This document shows, one piece after another, positions 1 to 11,622 of a stretch of DNA of 57,358 bases (its first letter is position 1; each line of letters begins with the position of its first letter). Both the position numbers and the translations under genes were made by a program. Source of the DNA: CBDCWT01 sp965223305 (lineage in GTDB: Bacteria > Planctomycetota > Planctomycetia > Pirellulales > Pirellulaceae). The notes under the pieces were generated by a model, which did not search any database, was not told where the DNA came from, and was given only the letters and a program-made list of their open reading frames with translations. The stretch is taken from NCBI GenBank assembly GCA_965223305.1, contig CBDCWT010000029.1, positions 1-57,358 of the forward strand, given 5' to 3'.

Positions 1-315
1 GACGTCGACGGCGACGGGGCATTCAACGGAGCGGCCGACACGTCGGCAGTGTTCAGCGACCCCAGCCAGACGGTCAACCTGCAGGCGGGTCAGAACGTCA
101 AGTTGACCTATACGAATACACAGCGTGTGTTTCCGGCTTTCTTCTTCCGTTGGGATCCGATCTACCCAACGGGTGTTGGCACTGGGTGCTCGTACTACGG
201 TCTGGATTCTCGACGTCGACGGCTGGTTACAGGGAAGGGGACTACAATTCTGGATTCACACGATGAAGCTGAATTGACCGGTAATTCCAGTTTCAATCTG
301 TTTCAGCCTGAATAA
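1..315 (+). CDS. C-terminal end of an exported repeat-type protein (partial)
   Basis: An open frame enters from the left edge and stops at TAA 313-315, leaving about 104 residues. It begins with DVDGDGAFNG, a Ca-binding-like Asp/Gly loop of the kind found in dockerin, thrombospondin-3 or SdrD-B-like segments of planctomycete surface proteins, followed by a beta-rich stretch (QTVNLQAGQNVKLTYTNTQ). The last 50 residues are basic and of odd composition; another frame there reads TTVWILDVDGWLQG, so a frameshift near position 190 is possible. No family can be named from the fragment. An exported, calcium-binding extracellular protein is an inference from the acidic loop alone. Confidence 0.45.
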   Translation, partial: DVDGDGAFNGAADTSAVFSDPSQTVNLQAGQNVKLTYTNTQRVFPAFFFRWDPIYPTGVGTGCSYYGLDSRRRRLVTGKGTTILDSHDEAELTGNSSFNLFQPE

Positions 316-409
316 GGACGAAAAAGTGCGGATACACAATCTTCGGTAGAGCATTGCACCATAGAGTTGAAGAGAAGTATTCGGACATTCGCTAGTTTGG
401 AGAGCGCAA

Positions 410-1774
410 ATGCTTGCCACCCGGTATTTGACTAGGATCCTGAGTCCCGTCGTTTGGTGTTCACTCCTCTCGACCGCTGCCACCGGCATCTGTGAGACGC
501 CTCGAGATCGTTCTGCCGAGCTGGCAGACGAATACGCGCTCAAGTACCGCGAAGTTCAGCAGGCAATCCTTGTCTTCAAACAAGGTAGGCACAGCGACGC
601 CAGAGAAATTCTGGCTGATGCGACTTCCAGGCATGCCGAGCTGCCTCCCGTCGACGTAATGATGGCTCGACTGTACCTATCGGCGAACGAAGTCGGCAAG
701 GCCGAGAGCATTCTGGAGCGGGTCGTCGCGGCCGAGCCGGATGACCCGGAGGCTTTTGTGATATTGGGTGACCTGGCGGTTCGCAACAGGCGATTTGCGT
801 ACGCGGAACTCGCCTATCACAGAGCCGACACGATTCTGCAGGACTACAACGCAATTCCGGCTCGCAAGCGGAATCTTCAAGTCAGGGTGCTGGCCGGGCT
901 TGCGTCCCTATGTGAAAGCCGCCGACAGTACGACATGGCAGCTGCACATCTCGATTCATGGCTGGAACTCGATCCTGAGCATCCACTTGCGATTGGAAGC
1001 TTGGGACGCGTCTCCTTCCTTTCCAACGATCACGCAGCCGCCCGAGCAGCGTTTGCCAAGCTCAGTGGGCTAGTTCGGACCGCGCCGCCACCAGAGATTG
1101 CGATGGGCCGACTCTTTTCAGATGCCGGCATGTTTGAGAAAGCGCAGATCGAAATGCAGTCAGCACTCGACAAGTATCCTCAGGACGCCCGCGTCCTCCT
1201 CACCGTTGCTGAATGGTCGCTCAACAACGGACTGAACGCGCTGGCAGCAGAAACCGTAGCTTCTGCGCTGGCCGTCGATGATCGATCTGTTCCCGCTCGC
1301 GTTATTTCGGCTAGGCTGGCGCGCTATGCTGGAGACCTCAATCAGGCCGAGTCACTTCTCGTCGATGTGCTCCCTTTGGCGCCAAATTCGTTCTTGCTGG
1401 CCGACGAATTGGCTCGTACGCTCATCACCTTCAAGGACGAAAAGCGGCGCCAAGCCGCTCTGCAACATGCTGAACGAAATTACCACAAGTTGCAGAAGAC
1501 GAAGTCATCAATGGCCTTGCAAGCAACGGTTACTTACGCTTGGGTGCTGTTCGGCACTGGCGAAGTTACCAAAGCTGAGGCGGTCGTTCAGTCACTGCCG
1601 AACAGAAGTGTGATCAGCAACGAAAACGCGTACTACGTCGCGAGCATATACGCTGGACGGGGCAGGAAGGAGATGGCCGTGAACATGCTCAAGGCGTTGG
1701 TGGCCGAGGACCGTCCGTTTCCGCTGCGAAAGCGAGCCGAAGAGCTGCTCGCCGAGCTAATGGGCCAGGGCTAA
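410..1774 (+). CDS. Exported TPR-repeat protein
   Basis: 454 residues. The N-terminus (MLATRYLTRILSPVVWCSLL...ATGICE) is a plausible signal peptide of about 28 residues. The remainder is alpha-helical with recurrent TPR-type pairs, for example around residues 95-135 (AESILERVVAAEPDDPEAF, then ILGDLAVRNRRFAYAELAYHRAD), 185-215, 240-275 and 310-345, each with the usual small and aromatic spacing and PDDP/PEHP turns. TPR proteins are protein-protein scaffolds and carry no catalytic signature; none is seen. A GGAGAG Shine-Dalgarno lies 5-6 bases before the ATG. It follows the partial surface-protein gene by about 95 bases and may be co-transcribed with it. The partner is unknown. Confidence 0.8.
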   Translation: MLATRYLTRILSPVVWCSLLSTAATGICETPRDRSAELADEYALKYREVQQAILVFKQGRHSDAREILADATSRHAELPPVDVMMARLYLSANEVGKAESILERVVAAEPDDPEAFVILGDLAVRNRRFAYAELAYHRADTILQDYNAIPARKRNLQVRVLAGLASLCESRRQYDMAAAHLDSWLELDPEHPLAIGSLGRVSFLSNDHAAARAAFAKLSGLVRTAPPPEIAMGRLFSDAGMFEKAQIEMQSALDKYPQDARVLLTVAEWSLNNGLNALAAETVASALAVDDRSVPARVISARLARYAGDLNQAESLLVDVLPLAPNSFLLADELARTLITFKDEKRRQAALQHAERNYHKLQKTKSSMALQATVTYAWVLFGTGEVTKAEAVVQSLPNRSVISNENAYYVASIYAGRGRKEMAVNMLKALVAEDRPFPLRKRAEELLAELMGQG

Positions 1775-2001
1775 CCAGATCGACCTCACCAACTGGACTA
1801 GCTACACCGAAGATTCCCTACAATCGGCGTGCCGGCCGAGCCAAGTTCGCTCAAGGCAGAATCCCACCGCTCAGAGATGATTGATTTCCAGCTGACAATC
1901 CGATAGATAGGACGTTAGTTGCGAGATTGATGTATTCCAGGTTTAACTAGGGGTTAAGAGGCGCCCCGTGACTGGTTACTCGAGACGGAAGGAGCAGAGG
2001 A

Positions 2002-2232
2002 ATGGCGTCCGTACGTCAGGTGCGAGAGCTGAACCGGAGGCTCTTGGAAAAAGGGATCAGCGAGGCGGTTAAGGCCGTCGACCGCCGGTGTGGTGACGAA
2101 GAGAGCTTTGAAAGTGTGTCACTTGTCTGGCGGGATGGCCGGCAGCGGGACGTCACCGTCACGCAAACGCTGCTCGCGATCGAACAAAGCGACTCACCTG
2201 AGACGCTTTGGGAGGCCTTTCGACGGCTGTAG
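2002..2232 (+). CDS. Small hypothetical protein, 76 aa
   Basis: An acidic/basic mixed 76-residue protein with no signal peptide or membrane segment. I do not recognise the family. The start has a good Shine-Dalgarno (GGAG at 1991-1994, ATG at 2002). The sequence is predicted helix-strand-helix with a central VSLVWRDGRQRDVTV strand pair and ends ETLWEAFRRL. It stands alone between a TPR gene and a repeat-filled gap; the next gene (aceF) is convergent. It is probably real because of its ribosome site and normal codon use, but no function can be given. Confidence 0.5.
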   Translation: MASVRQVRELNRRLLEKGISEAVKAVDRRCGDEESFESVSLVWRDGRQRDVTVTQTLLAIEQSDSPETLWEAFRRL

Positions 2233-2666
2233 ACCTTGTGAACAAAGGGCGGGGCATCCGCGAGCCCGGCTCAGCAGGAGCTTCGCCCTCCCGGTTCGTT
2301 TCGAGTGCCCGGCTTAGCGGGAGCTTCGCCCTCCCGGTGTCGAAGCTGTGCTTCATGCAATCCACCAAACTCTGGCAAGTTCGGCTACGCTCCAAATCAG
2401 CCGCTGGGCGTTAGCCCACGGTTCCTCAGCGAAGCTGACGCGATAGCGTCCGGCGAGTGCCCCCCCTCTCCGGCCCTTCGGGCCGACCTCCCCGAGGGGA
2501 GAGTGAAGAAAGACGAAATAACGCACTAAGTTAGAAGCTGCATGACCTCTTTGTCTAGAAGTGCCCGGCTCAGCAGGAGCTTCGCCCTCCCGGTTTGTCT
2601 CGAGTGCCCGGCTCAGCGGGAGCTTCGCCCTCCCGGATACGTCTCGAGTCGAGGTGGCCAGCTGCG
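2233..2666. repeat. Repeat-filled convergent gap: four GC-rich palindromes and one composite repeat
   Basis: There is no gene here. Four copies of a 31-bp unit (consensus GCCCGGCTCAGC, then GGGAGCTTCGCCCTCCCGG) lie at 2264-2294, 2307-2337, 2563-2593 and 2606-2636, in two closely spaced pairs. Between them, 2343-2545 holds one copy, reversed, of a composite repeat. It contains the CCAAACTCTGGC...TTCGGCTAC unit, a GGGCGTTAGCCC palindrome and the CTCTCCGGCCC/GGGCCGA...GGGGAGAG hairpin. The same composite occurs at 37137-37320 and partly at 9721-10070, 42400-42480 and 52437-52600. Confidence 0.85.
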
Positions 2667-4001
2667 TTATGGCGCCAGCAGCAGGCGGCTCGGTGCTGCC
2701 AGGTAGCCGATCACTTCGTTCAAAAAACGAGCCGCAGCGGCACCGTCCACTAGACGGTGGTCGTAGGAAAGACTGAGTGGCATCATCAGGCGGACCTGGA
2801 TTTCGTCGCCATGTACGACGGGCATTTTTCGTGCACGGCCGACCAGAAGGATGGCAACCTCTGGCACGTTGATGATCGGTGTCGAATAGGTGCCGCCGAT
2901 CGATCCGAGGTTGCTGATGGTAAACGTGCTGCCGCGCAGTTCGCTGAGCTTGAAATCACCTGTCCGGACCGACTCCGCGATTCTGGACAGCTCGCGAGCG
3001 ACTTCTGGGATCGATAGCTGGTCGGCCTGACGTAAAGACGGAACCACCAGGCCCCGCTCAGTATCCACGGCAATCCCGATGTTGACGTACTGCTTGTAGA
3101 TCACCTGCTCGTTGTCGCCGGCAATCGAAGCGTTGATCACCGGGTGCTCCTGGAGCGCCATCGCGACGGCCTTGATCACAAACGGCATCGTCGTCAACTT
3201 GATGCCTTTCTCTGCATAGTCCGCCTTGCTGCTCTGCCGAATCCGCTCGAGCTCCGTGACGTCGGCATCGTCATAGTTTGTGACACGCGGCACGGTGACC
3301 CAGGATTCGTGCATCTTGGCGGCGATGGTGCGGCGGATCTTGGGCATCTTCTCGGTACGGATCGGCCCCCATTCATCCGACTCGCTGGGCTCGCCGCTTT
3401 CTGTGCTCTGGTGCCCCTTGGACGCTTTGCGGACAACTGCCAGTACGTCGTCGCGCGTGATGCGTCCCCCCAGACCAGATCCGGCAACCAGGCTCAGATC
3501 GACGCCGACTTCACGGGCAAATCGTCTGACCGCGGGTCCGGCCGCGATTGCTCCGTGGCTGGTAGAGTGCTCGGCCACGGCCGCTTCCTGTGGGCGATCG
3601 GGCGGCCGTGGTGGTGGAGGCTCAGGGGTGATCTCCACCGGATCGGGCGGACTGTTTTCGGCAGGGGGAGTCGGCTGCGGGGCTGCGGTCGTAGGAACGG
3701 TGGGAGAGGTCTTGGCTGTGGTGGGAGAGCTCCCGGTTGACGAGTCGTTCGGGGGAGCGCTGGCGGTAACCTCGACACTGATCAACGCGGCCCCGACCAG
3801 GACCGTCTCGCCGGCGGAGACATGCACCTGCGTCACCGTACCGGTATGGCTGCAGGGTACCTCGACGGTTGCCTTGTCTGTCTCCAACTCTACGATGCCC
3901 TGCTCCTTTTCGATCCGGTCTCCTTCCTTCACCAACACTTCAAGAACGTCGCCCGATTCGATGCCGTCGCCCAGTTCGGGGAGCTTGATTTGAATGGCCA
4001 T
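2667..4001 (-). CDS. aceF: Dihydrolipoyl acetyltransferase (E2 of pyruvate dehydrogenase)
   Basis: The E2 core of the pyruvate dehydrogenase complex, which moves the acetyl group from lipoamide to CoA. 444 residues. The N-terminal lipoyl domain (1-80) has the lysine to be lipoylated at K43 in ELETDKATVEV. A long Pro/Thr/Ala/Glu linker (about 80-150) follows, then a peripheral subunit-binding domain (AGPAVRRFAREVGVDL...GGRITRDDV, about 155-190). The C-terminal catalytic domain contains TFTISNLGSIGGT and ends with the active-site SYDHRLVDGA (H-x3-D-G). There is a single lipoyl domain, against three in E. coli AceF. It is the last gene of the minus-strand unit lpd-aceE-aceF, 23 bases after aceE. 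Its 3' end faces a repeat-filled gap. Confidence 0.95.
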   Translation of the reverse strand: MAIQIKLPELGDGIESGDVLEVLVKEGDRIEKEQGIVELETDKATVEVPCSHTGTVTQVHVSAGETVLVGAALISVEVTASAPPNDSSTGSSPTTAKTSPTVPTTAAPQPTPPAENSPPDPVEITPEPPPPRPPDRPQEAAVAEHSTSHGAIAAGPAVRRFAREVGVDLSLVAGSGLGGRITRDDVLAVVRKASKGHQSTESGEPSESDEWGPIRTEKMPKIRRTIAAKMHESWVTVPRVTNYDDADVTELERIRQSSKADYAEKGIKLTTMPFVIKAVAMALQEHPVINASIAGDNEQVIYKQYVNIGIAVDTERGLVVPSLRQADQLSIPEVARELSRIAESVRTGDFKLSELRGSTFTISNLGSIGGTYSTPIINVPEVAILLVGRARKMPVVHGDEIQVRLMMPLSLSYDHRLVDGAAAARFLNEVIGYLAAPSRLLLAP

Positions 4002-4024
4002 CTGTTTCTCCGATAAAGTTGCGC

Positions 4025-6742
<2,718 letters not shown>

Positions 6743-6784
6743 TGGAAGCCCTCGGCTGGGAAGTTGAACTGGGACAAAGGTAGT

Positions 6785-6905
6785 CGGCTCACGGAGTGAA
6801 TCGACGACCTGCGGACGGCACACGGAGTGTGCCTGCTACTTTACGGAGGTCTCACGGAGTGAGCCTGCTACTTTTGCGGATGGCTCGACGGAGCGTGCCG
6901 CTACT
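6785..6905. repeat. Short hairpin repeats, CACGGAGTG family
   Basis: Three imperfect copies of a unit with consensus GGCACACGGAGTGTGCC-TGCTACTTT lie between lpd and aceE. The best copy is a perfect 7-bp stem (GGCACAC/GTGTGCC) with a 3-base loop, followed by a T-rich end. The same unit recurs twice at 48215-48312. The stem followed by Ts looks like a terminator on the plus strand, but it lies inside a minus-strand operon, so a dispersed repeat is the safer reading. Confidence 0.7.
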
Positions 6906-6912
6906 CTAAACG

Positions 6913-8340
6913 CTAACGTCGTTTCGGCTTGTAGATCTCGGTCGCAGTGCCAAAGAAGACTTCTCCTGCGTTCATCAAAGTCTCACTGAGTGTGGGATGA
7001 GGATGGACGGACTCGGTGATGTCACGTATCTCGCAGCCCATCTCGATCGCCACCACAGCCTCGGCAATCAGCTCGCCAGCCCCGGGACCCACAATTCCGC
7101 ACCCCAATACCCGCTGGCTTTCCGGGTCGATGAACCACTTCGTTAGACCTTCCGTGCGTCCCAGTGCTTGGGCACGTCCACTGGCCGCCCAGGGATAGAC
7201 CGCCACCGAGACGGCGCGTTCGGCGCGATCGGCCTGCTCTTGGGTGATTCCCGCCCAGGCGATCTCGGGATCGGTGAAGATCACCGCGGGGATGGCCCGT
7301 TTGTCGAATCGAGAGGGTTTTCCCTGGACTACTTCGACCGCTGTCTTCGCTTCGTGCGTCGCCTTGTGGGCGAGCATTGGTTCGCCGGCGGCGTCGCCGA
7401 TCACCAAGATGTTTGGTTCGGCAGTTTGCTGACGCTCGTTGCAGACAACGAAACCACGTTCATCAAGCTGAACTTGTGTTGTTTCCAAACCCAGCTGGCC
7501 GGTATTCGGTCGCCGCCCAACCGCGACTAAGACCTGATCGTACCGCTCGACACCGAACTTTCCCGGACCCTCGAAGGAGACGTCGACGCCGTCCGGGGTG
7601 TCGACGAGTGAGCCAACTTTGGTGTTCAAAAAGATTCGGTCACCGAAGAGGGACTTGAGGCGGCGCCCCAGAGGTTTGACCAGATCGCGATCGGCACCCG
7701 GCAACAAGCCGTCCATCAACTCCACCACGCTGACTCGCGCCCCCAACTGCGCATAGACCGTGCCCATCTCCAGCCCAATATAGCCGCCACCGATCACCAG
7801 CAAGCTCTGGGGCACCTGCTCCAATGCGAGGGCGCCCGTCGAGTCGATGACGCGCGGTGTGGCGAGCGAGAATGCTGCCGGCAACGTGGGAGTCGAACCG
7901 GTGGCGATGATCAAATGGTCAAAGGTCAAGCGGCCCCCGTCGGGAATTGACTCGTGGGCCCCTTCCAAGCAGAGGGTCGTTGAGTTCTCGAGCCGGCCAC
8001 GGGCTTGGATCACTTGCACCTGCCGTCGCTTGGCCAGCTGGTGCAACCCCTTGGACAAAGTGCCGATGATCTTCTCTTTACGGCCGCGGAGCTGAGCGAG
8101 GTCAATATTCGGCTGGCCGAATTCGACGCCCCAATCACCCCGCAGCTCTTCGACCTCGGACAGCACGCGGGCCACGTGCAGCAACGCCTTCGAAGGAATG
8201 CATCCGCGCAACAAACACGTCCCTCCTAGCCGCGGCTCGGCCTCGACAAGCGTCACTTGGAGACCTTCATCCGCAGCCAAGAACGCAGCTGCGTAGCCAC
8301 CCGGTCCGCCTCCTAGCACGACCAGTTGCGAATGCGTCAT
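6913..8340 (-). CDS. lpdA: Dihydrolipoyl dehydrogenase (E3)
   Basis: A flavoprotein that reoxidises dihydrolipoamide of the E2 component and passes electrons to NAD. 475 residues, normal for the family. The FAD-binding GGGPGGYAAA is at residues 10-19. The redox-active disulfide is C42/C47 in GGTCLLRGCIPSK. The NAD-binding GGGYIGLEMG is central, GDAAGEPMLAH is the second FAD contact, and the C-terminal HPHPTLSETL carries the active-site His/Glu pair contributed to the other subunit. It is the first gene of the minus-strand pdh unit; 170 bases of hairpin repeats separate it from aceE. Confidence 0.96.
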   Translation of the reverse strand: MTHSQLVVLGGGPGGYAAAFLAADEGLQVTLVEAEPRLGGTCLLRGCIPSKALLHVARVLSEVEELRGDWGVEFGQPNIDLAQLRGRKEKIIGTLSKGLHQLAKRRQVQVIQARGRLENSTTLCLEGAHESIPDGGRLTFDHLIIATGSTPTLPAAFSLATPRVIDSTGALALEQVPQSLLVIGGGYIGLEMGTVYAQLGARVSVVELMDGLLPGADRDLVKPLGRRLKSLFGDRIFLNTKVGSLVDTPDGVDVSFEGPGKFGVERYDQVLVAVGRRPNTGQLGLETTQVQLDERGFVVCNERQQTAEPNILVIGDAAGEPMLAHKATHEAKTAVEVVQGKPSRFDKRAIPAVIFTDPEIAWAGITQEQADRAERAVSVAVYPWAASGRAQALGRTEGLTKWFIDPESQRVLGCGIVGPGAGELIAEAVVAIEMGCEIRDITESVHPHPTLSETLMNAGEVFFGTATEIYKPKRR

Positions 8341-8425
8341 CTAGTCCGGCCACTCCCTTCTGGACGCAGAGGAGTTCGTAAGCCCGCGATCACTCAAGCA
8401 GACAAGCAGCGGGCAACAGCATTAG

Positions 8426-8599
8426 CCCGAATTATTCATGAGCGATCTACTGCGAGGTCGTAAGTCCATCCGTGGCTTCGTCATGCTTCACAATTCTCCC
8501 TCGACGTATTGCTTCAATACGCCTGCGGAAGAATTGCTCGCCTTCCTTGCCACGAACGTACTTACAACCTCTCGCGACGATCTTCATGAATAATCCGGG
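8426..8599 (+). mobile_element. Palindromic MITE-like element, copy 1 (174 bp)
   Basis: The element starts CCCGAATTATTCATGA and ends TCATGAATAATCCGGG, near-perfect terminal inverted repeats. It is flanked by TTAG on both sides (8422-8425 and 8600-8603), a 4-bp target duplication. The two halves match each other in inverted orientation along most of their length, with blocks such as ATTATTCATGA, GTAAGT, CGTGGC, CAATTCT and CGTATTG. It encodes no transposase. It lies between lpd and rpsD. The rest of the 8341-8735 gap shows no gene. Confidence 0.85.
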
Positions 8600-8735
8600 T
8601 TAGAGCTTCGCACTTTCTGCCATCAATCTTCTCGTCACCACTTCCAGCCCGTTCAGCGACCTCGCCGTGAGGCCGGCTGTAGCCGCCGTCCGGCTGAAGA
8701 GACTCACAGGCGACCCTGCCCCACCGTGGCGGGAC

Positions 8736-9344
8736 TTAGCGCGACATGAACTCGACGACGACATTGATGTCGACCGGTACACTGATGTCGCTCGGGCCCG
8801 GCAGCCCTTGCACCGTAGCGCGTAGCGTCTCGCTGTCGAAGGAAACCCAATCCAGCGGTTCCGCGTTAGAATCCGAGCTGGCATGCTGATAAAGATGCTG
8901 GATTTTCTCCCGGCCGCGGATTGTGATTACATCGCCCGGACGAAGCAGGTAGGACGGCTTGGTAACCTTGATGCCGTTGACGAAAAAGTGGCCGTGGGTG
9001 ATTCCCTGGCGCGCTTGAGGACGCGTTTTGGTGAACCCGGCTCGGCGGACAACGTTGTCCAGCCGCCTTTCACAAAGCAGCAACAGCTCTTCGCCCGTGT
9101 TGCCCTTCTTGTGCGAGACATTGCCGAAGTACCGCCGCAGCTGACGTTCCCCAACGCCGTAGTAGTGCTTGATTTTTTGCTTTTCCATCAACGCCAAACC
9201 GTAGTTGGTTGGACGGCGTCCTCGAGTGTGCATACCAGGCGGATTATCACGCCGCTCCATCGCCTTGGTCGAGCCCGCGTCTTCGTAAATCAACGTGCTC
9301 AAACGGCGATTGACCCTCGCCTTCGGTCCGCTATATCGACCCAT
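8736..9344 (-). CDS. rpsD: Small ribosomal subunit protein S4
   Basis: A 30S assembly-initiating rRNA-binding protein of 202 residues, the usual length. It has the N-terminal MGRYSGPKARVNRRL, the S4 family block (YGVGERQLRRYF) and the S4 RNA-binding domain (LCERRLDNVVRRAGF, then THGHFFVNGIKVTKPSYLLRPGD, split over about residues 95-160). It lacks the N-terminal four-cysteine zinc site of some bacterial S4 proteins. The ATG at 9344 is preceded by AGGAGA about nine bases upstream; the longer open frame to 9473 is ignored. It is not in a ribosomal operon: its neighbours are repeats on both sides. Confidence 0.96.
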   Translation of the reverse strand: MGRYSGPKARVNRRLSTLIYEDAGSTKAMERRDNPPGMHTRGRRPTNYGLALMEKQKIKHYYGVGERQLRRYFGNVSHKKGNTGEELLLLCERRLDNVVRRAGFTKTRPQARQGITHGHFFVNGIKVTKPSYLLRPGDVITIRGREKIQHLYQHASSDSNAEPLDWVSFDSETLRATVQGLPGPSDISVPVDINVVVEFMSR

Positions 9345-9873
9345 GCGATCGACTCTCCTGTGCTTACACGTGTGCCCCAACCTCGAAACGGATAGACCGC
9401 ACAACCTACATGCCGGGTCGTCGGCCCGCACCCTGTACCTGTTCGGACACACCGCCATTGGAGCTGTCACCATCGAGCAAGCGGCTGGCCGGACCTATAC
9501 GGTTGGCAGGGCGCGGCTTACGTCGAATCGCCCATGATGACGAATCCCGGGAAAATAGACAAGGGGGCCCGGCTGGAATGCCCCGACGTTCCTATCCGCT
9601 GGTAGCCGAACTCGCCGAGAGTTTGGTGGGACCTGTCCGCTCGTAGCCGTCGTAGCCGAACTCGCCAGAGTTTGGCAGACTGCCGATTCGGCCAAATTCT
9701 GGCGAATTCGGCTACAAGAAATCCTTGCCCCTCATCCGGCCTCCCGCCACATTCTCCCCGGCGGGGAGAAGGGACTTTGGTGGCGACAGAGGTGGCAGCA
9801 CGGCTCGGGAGGGCGAGGCTCCTGCCGAGCCGAGGGTACGGCGACCTGCTGGTTACGAGGAACCGTGGGCTAA
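9345..9873. repeat. Repeat block between rpsD and the DUF1573 gene
   Basis: There is no gene. From 9602 to 9715 lie two direct and one inverted copy of the GTAGCCGAACTCGCCAGAG... unit, the latter two forming a long stem-loop (9652-9715). A diverged CTCCCCGGCGGGGAG hairpin follows near 9750. A GGGAGGGCGAGGCTCCTGCC-GAGCCG unit sits at 9807-9832, then the left part of the GTGGGCTAACGCCC repeat, which is cut by the next element. 9345-9601 should hold the rpsD promoter, but I cannot pick one with confidence. Confidence 0.75.
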
Positions 9874-10049
9874 CCCGAATTATTCATGAGCGATCTGCTG
9901 CGAGGTCGTAAGTCCATCCGTAGCTTCGTCATGCTTCACAATTCTCCCTCGACGTATTGCTTCTAATACGCCTGCGGAAGAATTGCTCGCCTTCCTTGCC
10001 ACGAACGTACTTACAAACCTCTCGCGACGATCTTCATGAATAATCCGGG
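9874..10049 (+). mobile_element. Palindromic MITE-like element, copy 2, nested in another repeat
   Basis: The same element as at 8426, 176 bp because of two single-base insertions (TTCTAATACG for TTCAATACG, and an extra A in CTTACAAACC). Target duplication CTAA is at 9870-9873 and 10050-10053. Removing the element and one CTAA restores CCGTGGGCTAACGCCCAGCG, which occurs uninterrupted at 37243-37265 and 42413-42435. That gives direct evidence of an insertion and its empty site. Confidence 0.9.
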
Positions 10050-10254
10050 CTAACGCCCAGCGGCTGATTTTTTTCGCGGACCCGGGGCCATCCTCGGTTT
10101 CATGTGGGGCTGGGGAAAGTGGTGAATTGTGCTGGGATCTGTGATTATGGGTTGATTAGGAGGTTTTTGCCGAACGTAGCGAAAATCCTGATTTGCCGGT
10201 TACCGGTTGACGAAATATCGAGAGGGACTGTCGCAGTCATAGTCCGACTTCACG

Positions 10255-10283
10255 TTGACATTCCACTGCGAACCGTCATAGAG
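10255..10283 (+). promoter_or_regulatory. Possible promoter of the DUF1573 gene
   Basis: A perfect TTGACA at 10255-10260 is followed after 16 bases by CATAGA (three of six matches to TATAAT). It would place the transcript start only a few bases before the ATG at 10294, giving a nearly leaderless message, so this is a weak call. Confidence 0.25.
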
Positions 10284-10293
10284 TTTCAGAGCC

Positions 10294-11316
10294 ATGTTTG
10301 CACCATCTCGTCAGAGCTCATCCAGCCGGCCTTTGTTTCTTCTGCTGATCTGTAGCTGCAGCCTGCTCGCTGCCAGCGGCGGAGCCTCGGGGCAGGAGTG
10401 GGCCACAAAGATGTTCAAGACCCTGGAGCACGATTTCGGATCGGTGGCCCGCGGCTCGAAGTCTGAATTCAGCTTCGAATTGGAAAACGTCTACGAGGAG
10501 GACGTGCACATCGCCAGCGTCCGGAGCAGCTGCGGATGCACCACTCCCACCATCACAAAGCAGCAGTTGAAGACTTGGGAAAAGTCGCAGATTGTTGCAA
10601 AGTACAACACGCGATCTTTTCTAGGTAAACGCGGAGCGACACTCACGGTTGTCATCGACCAGCCATACTACGCTGAAGTTCAGCTTTCGGTTTCCGGTTA
10701 CATCCGCAGCGATGTGGTGTTTGACCCTGGTCAAGTTAACTTCGGAGAAGTCGACCAGTTCGCCGGCGCTGAAAAGGAAGTACGTATCAACTACGCCGGC
10801 CGCGATGACTGGCGAATCGTTGATGTACGCAGCGCCAACGATCATTTCGAAGTCGAACTACTGGACGAGGAGCGAGGCTCGCGGCGTGTCAGCTATCGTA
10901 TGCTTGTCCGCCTCGCGCCCGACGCACCAGCTGGATACATCGACGATTCGCTGACGCTTGTCAGCGACGATTCGAAGATGAACCGAATTCCACTTGCCGT
11001 GCGGGGACGCGTGGTATCTCCGCTTACGGTCAGCCCCGCGTCGCTGTTCTTAGGGGTCGTCGAGACTGGCCAGACTGTGAGCAAACAACTGGTCGTGCGC
11101 GGCAAACAGCCATTCAAAGTTGTGGACGTCAAGTGCACCGATAAGTGCTTCACCTTCGAAGCGCCTCCGGACAAGAAAAAGACGCTGCACTTTATTCCGC
11201 TGACTTTTACTGCCGGAGCGTCCGGGAAGGTCTCGCGGAAGATCCAGATCGAAACCGACTTGGGCGCCGTCACTCACTGCGTCGCCACCGCCACCGTGCG
11301 GGAGCCCCGCGAGTAA
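10294..11316 (+). CDS. Exported DUF1573-domain protein
   Basis: 340 residues. A Ser-rich start followed by a hydrophobic LFLLLICSCSLLAASGGASG forms a signal peptide. From about residue 40 it has the DUF1573 pattern: KTLEHDFGSVARGSKSEFSF, then SVRSSCGCTTP with the paired cysteines C80 and C82, then a strand-rich Ig-like fold. A second similar beta domain runs from about residue 150 (VNFGEVDQFAGAEKEVRI) and a third from about 245 (SLFLGVVETGQTVSKQLVV). DUF1573 proteins are abundant in planctomycetes and Bacteroidetes; their function is not established. It is divergent from rpsD and convergent with the DUF6702-like gene. Confidence 0.85.
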   Translation: MFAPSRQSSSSRPLFLLLICSCSLLAASGGASGQEWATKMFKTLEHDFGSVARGSKSEFSFELENVYEEDVHIASVRSSCGCTTPTITKQQLKTWEKSQIVAKYNTRSFLGKRGATLTVVIDQPYYAEVQLSVSGYIRSDVVFDPGQVNFGEVDQFAGAEKEVRINYAGRDDWRIVDVRSANDHFEVELLDEERGSRRVSYRMLVRLAPDAPAGYIDDSLTLVSDDSKMNRIPLAVRGRVVSPLTVSPASLFLGVVETGQTVSKQLVVRGKQPFKVVDVKCTDKCFTFEAPPDKKKTLHFIPLTFTAGASGKVSRKIQIETDLGAVTHCVATATVREPRE

Positions 11317-11622
11317 CGTTCCTTGATCCGGGTGCGCTGCGGTGGAAGTTGCACTCTTGGCTATCTGGCGGATGGGCCCGAAAAGCGCAACATCAAAGAG
11401 CGTCAGCGAAGGGCGAATGTCGTTGACGATTGCTTGTAGCCGAATTCGCCCAGAATTTGGACGAACCGGCGATCTGCCAAACTCTGGCGAGTTCGGCTAC
11501 ACCCCCGAATCTGTCGCGATTTTCGTAACCCGAAGCGTCAGCGAGGGGGAGTTGGTGTACCGGCGCAGGTCATTCCCTCGCTTACGCTTCGGGTTCCGAA
11601 AAACCAGGCGAATTCGTCACCC
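11317..11622. repeat. Convergent gap made of inverted repeats
   Basis: No gene. The stem-loop 11436-11500 (GTAGCCGAATTCGCC...GGCGAGTTCGGCTAC), a 69-bp hairpin 11527-11595 (AACCCGAAGCGTCAGCGAGG ... CCCTCGCTTACGCTTCGGGTT) and a further half-unit at 11628-11654 occupy the gap. The 69-bp hairpin has a same-length relative at 40121-40189. The stems may end transcription from both sides (inference). Confidence 0.8.

Noticed and set aside
2233..2666. Repeated units that might be a CRISPR array
   Set aside because: Units come in pairs at irregular distances, are scattered over the window and have no regular spacers; no cas gene is present.
3144..3993. Long plus-strand open frames (198 and 237 codons) opposite aceF
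   Set aside because: They are the GC-rich antisense shadow of the E2 linker and catalytic domain, with no ribosome site or family resemblance.
6785..6905. Intrinsic terminator between lpd and aceE
   Set aside because: The hairpin-T order is on the plus strand, while the operon runs on the minus strand; the unit is also repeated elsewhere, so it is listed as a repeat.
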